Shown here: in pieces, positions 59,298-64,000 of the stretch
Layout: each line of letters starts with the position of its first letter
How positions within the stretch are numbered: position 1 is the first letter of the stretch
Assembly (NCBI RefSeq): GCF_030936135.1
Contig: NW_026777121.1
Coordinates: 744,001-808,000 of the forward strand
Direction of reading: 5' to 3'
Source of the DNA: Gavia stellata
Lineage: Eukaryota > Chordata > Aves > Gaviiformes > Gaviidae
Length of the DNA: 64,000 nucleotides
Made by a program: the position numbers and the translations under genes
Notes under the pieces: model-generated
What the model was told of the DNA's origin: nothing
The model's input: the letters and a program-made list of their open reading frames with translations, nothing else
Database searches by the model: none

Positions 59298-60232
59298 TGT
59301 TGTAAATACTCTGATTTTTAAAAAAATAATCACAATATGATCATATAGAAAGTTTAAATTTGATTAATAAATAAAATAATAAAATACAAATGCATAAGTT
59401 AGGATTCTTAAGTTAGAAACAAGATACCATAGGAACCTCACCAGGGAGTTGCTATTCTGTTCTAAGGAACTAATAGTAACGAGATGGAACGATGAAGAAT
59501 CGAATAGAAAAGTCTTCTTTGAGTCCTGTGACAATGTGACCTGATATGCACCAGTGATGCTGCTTGGAAAATTCCTTACCTTTCCCATCTTGATTCAAAT
59601 ATCAAGAATGCCAATCAATAAATATTAATAGAAATAACCATTGATTAATTTAAGTATGGATATTGATAGAATAGTATAATCCAGAGAGCGATTACTAAAA
59701 AATTAAGTTACATATTCTGTATGAAGGCAACCAGGTATGATTTATCTGTGATTCAATCATAAACTAACCGTTGAATAATGTAGCATTGCGAATAGGTAGA
59801 ATTTGCCTGTCAAGAGAATTATAAGTTGCAGGCCTGGTCAGTAAACCGAGGAAAACTTAAGAAGATTCCAAGAATGGAATTTTGCAACCAAGCTGAGCAT
59901 GCGCAAAGATGGGGTTCAACTAGAGGACACCATGAGGAAGAATATGGACGACCACCAGAGGACCTTAGACGACCACCTGTGTACCTGAAGGCGCATGCAT
60001 CACAAGCATTTGCATATACTAATGAGTTCTCGGAAACTATATGAATATGTTAACTGTTTCTGGGAAATATGATGACTATGTCTACTTTGATTGTATACAA
60101 CTTCTGTAGCAGAGAAACTAAACACGCACACTAGGTGGAGCGATCCCCTGTGCATCCAGTGCTGCAATAAAGAAGTGCCTGCTCACCTACATACACTGTG
60201 TAGATGAGTTTTTATATTACAGATTTGTAACA
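59298..60232 (+). repeat. Complete 3' LTR of ERV copy 2
   Basis: Preceded by a polypurine tract (AAAGGGGGC). Starts TGTTGTAAATACTC and ends TTTGTAACA, 935 bp. AATAAA occurs near 60167. This copy allowed the fragments at 2026-2452 and 7767-8066 to be recognised. Confidence 0.85.
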
Positions 60233-61210
60233 GGCTGCCTAACCCAGGGAGGAACTGCAACCACATACACCAGCATAGGCTTCTCAGACTCTGCAGGCAG
60301 GGTGCCGGGGGCAGTGAGGAGGTGTCCAGGGGACAGCAGCATGGAGCAACATCATCCCACACCCCGTGTGTGAAAGCAGAATGACGGGGCACCCGTCTCC
60401 ACCCTCCGCTGGACTCCTTGTCCACAGACATGGAAAAAACTGATCAAGGATGCAAAGTTCAAGGGCACGCTGGGCTGCAGCCACCATTCGGTTGTAGAAT
60501 TTAAAAACCAGAGAGAAGCGAGCAAACCAGCAGAATCACAATGCTGGACTTCAGCAGAGCAGACTGCTGCTTCCTGAAGAGTTTCTAGGCAGGAGCCAAC
60601 AGGAGACCGGCCTGGAGGGCAAAGGGGAGCAGGGCAACGGGTTGAACTTCAAGGACAACAGCCCCCACCTCCCCAGACACCAGAAGGGCCCATGCCAAGA
60701 CACAGAGTTGGTCACAAGTAGCAGAAGGCCAGCACTGACAGACAGGAAACTCCTGACCCAGCTCAAACACCAAAAAGGAAGAACACCCAAGGCGCAGGCA
60801 GAGATGGGATACCCAGGACGAACAGAGAGACACTGTGCAAGCATGCAGGGATGGACTGTGGAAAGCCACAGCTTAGCTGGAGACAAACTAGGAAGAGAGG
60901 AAAGACAACAGGAAGGGCTTCTGGAAGCAGAAGGAAGCCTAAGGGAAACACAAGCCACTGCTCAACAGGAAGGCAACTTAACTGGCAAAGGACAGGGGAA
61001 AAGCTAGAAAAGATGCTACCTGGGGCAGGGATGTGTGGGCAGGGGGGGTGTGGGGGTGTTTCTGGGTGGGATTCTGACTCAAGACAGGGAAAGGTGCTCA
61101 CCACGAGGGTGCCCAAGCACTGGAACAAGTTGCCAGAGACGATGCTCAATCTCCCTCCTTGGAGATACCCCAAACAGGACTGCACGCAGCACGGAGCAAT
61201 ATGATCTGAC
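60233..61210 (+). mobile_element. CR1-like decayed LINE sequence
   Basis: Contains CR1-style text: TGGACTTCAGCAGAGCAGAC near 60544 and GGGTGCCCAAGCACTGGAAC with TTGCCAGAGACGATG near 61107-61145. It is strongly diverged; parts in between are not clearly assignable. Confidence 0.45.
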
Positions 61211-61653
61211 TGGACCTGCTCTGAGCAGGAAATCAGACCACATGGCAGCGGGAGGACCCCCCCGACCTACCCCAGTCTACGAATCCCCAGCCATCTCTCA
61301 TGTCACTCCAGTATTCCCCAAATTCATCACCAGCAACTGCTCATGTTAAGAGCTCTACAAAAGCGTTTGCAGAGCACTATACTTGCTCCTAGAACACCCG
61401 GGGAGCTGCTGAAGACAGCAACCCTTGCCTTCCATCGCTTCTAGAGAACCAAAGCACAGCAAGCCTAGGGCGCACTAAAGCCACTGCAGCCAGGCAACAG
61501 AAACGAAGGCAGAGTTTAAAGGCTAGGTCTTCCCATCTGAAGCCATCTGAGGCCACACGGGGGCAAGTAAAACAGTTCTAGAAAGCACAGGGCTGGCAGG
61601 CACATGAGAAGACACAGCAGAGTTCCTCCTGGGGAAAGCTGGCCATGTTCAGC

Positions 61654-61807
61654 TCAAGTTCCTCCCCCCACCTTTCTCTCCCTGGGGAGGAAGAAGAAAC
61701 CACATTCAGCTAAACTTGCTTTCACCCTGTTGTGGAGGGCACCCAGTAACTCAATGAACTGGTCAGACTCTTGGGCGGTATCTGATACAGAGACATCCCC
61801 CTTCGGG
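61654..61807 (-). CDS. Possible terminal exon of an unidentified gene
   Basis: After acceptor CTTTTCTATTTAG the minus strand is open as PKGDVSVSDTAQESDQFIEL, then LGALHNRVKASLAECGFFF, ending KVGGGT and TGA. Codon use and composition look protein-like, but no upstream exon or family could be identified. Confidence 0.25.
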
Positions 61808-61810
61808 CTA

Positions 61811-63500
61811 AATAGAAAAGTCTTTATAGCTAGATAATAGAAATCTCCATACAGGTATCAGTATTTACAGACTTATAAACTATCAGTACTTTTACAGAAA
61901 TAGCATCCATAAAAACATCCCCATTTAAATATAACTGCGGGCAGGACTACGCTTCAAGCACAGAGAACCGCATAGAGCAAAGGGAAAGCATGTTGACCCA
62001 CGACAGCTATCTCAGGATGGCTCAGGAGCGATATTACTCTGCAAGGGTCCACAACAACTAGAAACCTTGCTACTGGCCTCCCCACAGGGAACAAGTGTTC
62101 CTTGCTTGCTTTTCCCAAATGCAAGATGCTACCACAAGTGCCAGCTATGACACCGTCTTTCCCAAGCAGAAAGGGGAATCCCTCCACCCTACTAAGTGAA
62201 TTCCCCTTGGGAAGGCAGAGAGGAAGGAACCAAGGAGATTGCCCTTCAGGAATGCAATAAGCCTTGGACAGAACAGGCTGATCTAAGAACAGAGATGAAT
62301 TTTTATGAAATACATCAAGTGGAAGGTGGTTTGGCCTTGGCCTTTTCCCACTTTCTAGCAAGAAGTAATGCATTTCAAAGCAAAGGCTATTCTAGAATAA
62401 CCTGAGGTGCTGCTGCTAAACGTCCCCATTTCGTGTGGCTGGGTGCAAGCGGACCTGTCAGACAGACAGAGGAGAGCTGTCAGGTACCGGTACTTGGAGG
62501 ATACGCATACAGGAAAAGCTAGGAGAAGGCAGAACAGGCTACACGTGGCTTTCAGTCGGGTCAAAGCATCCCGCACCATCACTAAGCACGAGTGGGAACA
62601 CGAGCTACCGCTACACTAGCTCGTGAAATCTGGACTAGGTGTCAGCTAAACAAGGCATTCCTTTCTACCAGGTTTTGCTTCCATTCAACTTCTCACCTCC
62701 AGAATACTCTTTCTTTGCAACTTGTGTTTCTTACCATCAAGCTTCAAAGACATCTAAGAGCGCATCCCTGCCCTGTATGGCAGAGAAGCCGACTTGGTGA
62801 CCAGTCTGCTCTAGTCGCCTCACCTTAGTTTCAAGCTTGTCAGAAGATCCTGCAAGAGACGAGCAGCATTACTACACTGTGATACAGAAGAACAATAACA
62901 CAGAGCGACTCACTTCTGGGTTGCCAAACACCAGAACGCAGCAAATTCTGCACTTAGCAGGGAAAACAATGTGCAAGCCAGCGCACTTGAAACTAGACCC
63001 TACAAGACTTTCTCAAGCGTGAGGGCAGCGGGGCCTCTCTGAAAGCGAGTCCCCTCCTCCCCCTGTTGTGAGCAGCAGGGATGGAAGGGCAACTGGCACC
63101 CACACCACCAGCAAAGACACGCTCATGACACTGCTCTGAAGAGATGACTCCACACCACCTTTTCAGTCAAGCTTCACAAAGCTGGGCACTGCTAGAATTA
63201 AGCCTGCTCCAGCAGCTCCTGCTTGGCTTGGCGGTGATGTACATGGCCATGGGTATTTCTCAAGCCAGACCCCTCCTCCCCATATCCAGCACAGGATGAC
63301 GGGAGCTCCCTGAGCACAATGCCCTTGGCTGGTTTCTGCCCTCCCCAGCCCCCCAGCTGTAGCTCAGTGCAATGGGCCAAGGCTTCATTTATTCCACACA
63401 AATAATTCCGGGTGAAGGAAAGGTTCTGAAGGTGCTTGCGTCTTAACCTGCCCCTTGGGTCAGTACTAAAGCCATAACCAACTCGGTTCGTTTCCAAATG
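61811..63500. other. No recognised gene
   Basis: Mixed-composition sequence. Minus-strand frames at 61954-62373 and 63198-63497 are moderately long, but I see no family resemblance or splice support. Confidence 0.35.
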
Positions 63501-63509
63501 CCAAGGGGG

Positions 63510-64000
63510 GACGGGGCTCCGGAATCATCTCTGGTGAGGTGGAAACAGGCAGCACCAGCTCCCTCCCCAGCCTCCGACTCCAGTGCTCAGCCTCTCAACT
63601 GCTGGGACCTCAGGCTGCCCACACCCATGTTCCAGAGCCTGGAGCACACTTGGTGCCTGTTGGAGCGCCGGCCCTCACGGCAGGACCGGGCACAGGCTCC
63701 GCCCCTCTCGGCGGGCTGCCCACCGCCTGCTCCCTGGAGGAAAGCGCCTTTCTCCCCTCGCCAACACCCCGGGACAAGGTCTCCGCTCCCCAGGCCGTCC
63801 TCCCCGAAAACGCCTCCTTCCTCCTCCTCACGGCAGTGCCGCTCCCGCCGCCCCGGCCCACCGGCAGCTCCACACAAGCGCCCCGCGGCGGCGGCCATTG
63901 CCCTTAACGCCCCCCCTCGCCTGCGCCGGCCCTCACGGCCCGAAGCTGCCCGAAGCCGCGCGTGCTCCCGCTGCTGGGGAGAGGAGAGGGGAGGGGAGGG
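63510..64000 (-). promoter_or_regulatory. CpG island at window end
   Basis: Dense CG dinucleotides with runs such as CGCCCCGCGGCGGCGGCC. A minus-strand ATG with good context (GGCAATGGCC, ATG at 63898) opens MAAAAGRLCGAAGG, and a GTGAGG donor-like site lies about 60 bases on. The last 30 bases are a GGGGA-type polypurine tract. A promoter is likely; the gene it serves is unknown. Confidence 0.45.

Overview
The window is vertebrate nuclear DNA, almost certainly from a bird. The evidence is CR1 LINE fragments with the characteristic ATTCTGTGA-type 3' tail, an LTR of avian ERVL type, several related class I-like endogenous retrovirus (ERV) remnants with LTRs of 0.8 to 1.4 kb, acrosin exons, and widely spaced intron-split host genes. 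There are no operons, rRNA or tRNA genes, or CRISPR arrays. Most long open frames are retroviral relics, CR1, or translations of satellite DNA.

Layout. 1-2452: 3' part of a defective ERV (integrase joined to Env TM, then a truncated 3' LTR). 5590-7421: three minus-strand exons of a gene I cannot name, with agreeing splice phases. 7767-8066: an LTR tail. 9.5-13.3 kb: CR1 pieces and an ERVL LTR. 13695-13861: first coding exon of CDKAL1 (minus), behind a CpG island at 15.84-16.45 kb. 16.9-17.5 kb: an LTR. 21.5-35.3 kb: E2F3 exons 2 to 7 (minus), with a CR1 element inside an intron. 38.3-44.9 kb: a nest of ERV pieces, including a provirus with two LTRs of one family, a fused LTR-RT frame and a 296-codon Env TM frame. 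46.3-49.2 kb: two incomplete acrosin copies (minus). 49.3-54.0 kb: a cytosine/adenine-rich minisatellite with a higher-order repeat, split by a 1368-bp solo LTR that has a perfect 5-bp target duplication. 54.8-56.6 kb: a second degenerate repeat field. 56.86-60.23 kb: a second copy of the defective ERV seen at position 1, with a complete LTR. 60.2-64 kb: CR1-like debris, a possible terminal exon, and a CpG island at the window end.

Host-gene logic. E2F3 followed by CDKAL1 in the same orientation is the arrangement known from other vertebrates, so this block descends from that locus. All six visible E2F3 exons are open and correctly spliced, including an AT-AC (U12) intron with a near-perfect branch site. 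The protein nevertheless has several changes in the DNA-binding domain and an altered, extended C terminus. It may be a fast-evolving extra copy (for example sex-linked or a segmental duplication) rather than the ordinary autosomal gene; the sequence alone cannot decide this. The acrosin copies carry clear lesions. Several ERV frames are broken by TGA codons, at least some at tryptophan positions, which is compatible with cytidine-deaminase editing.
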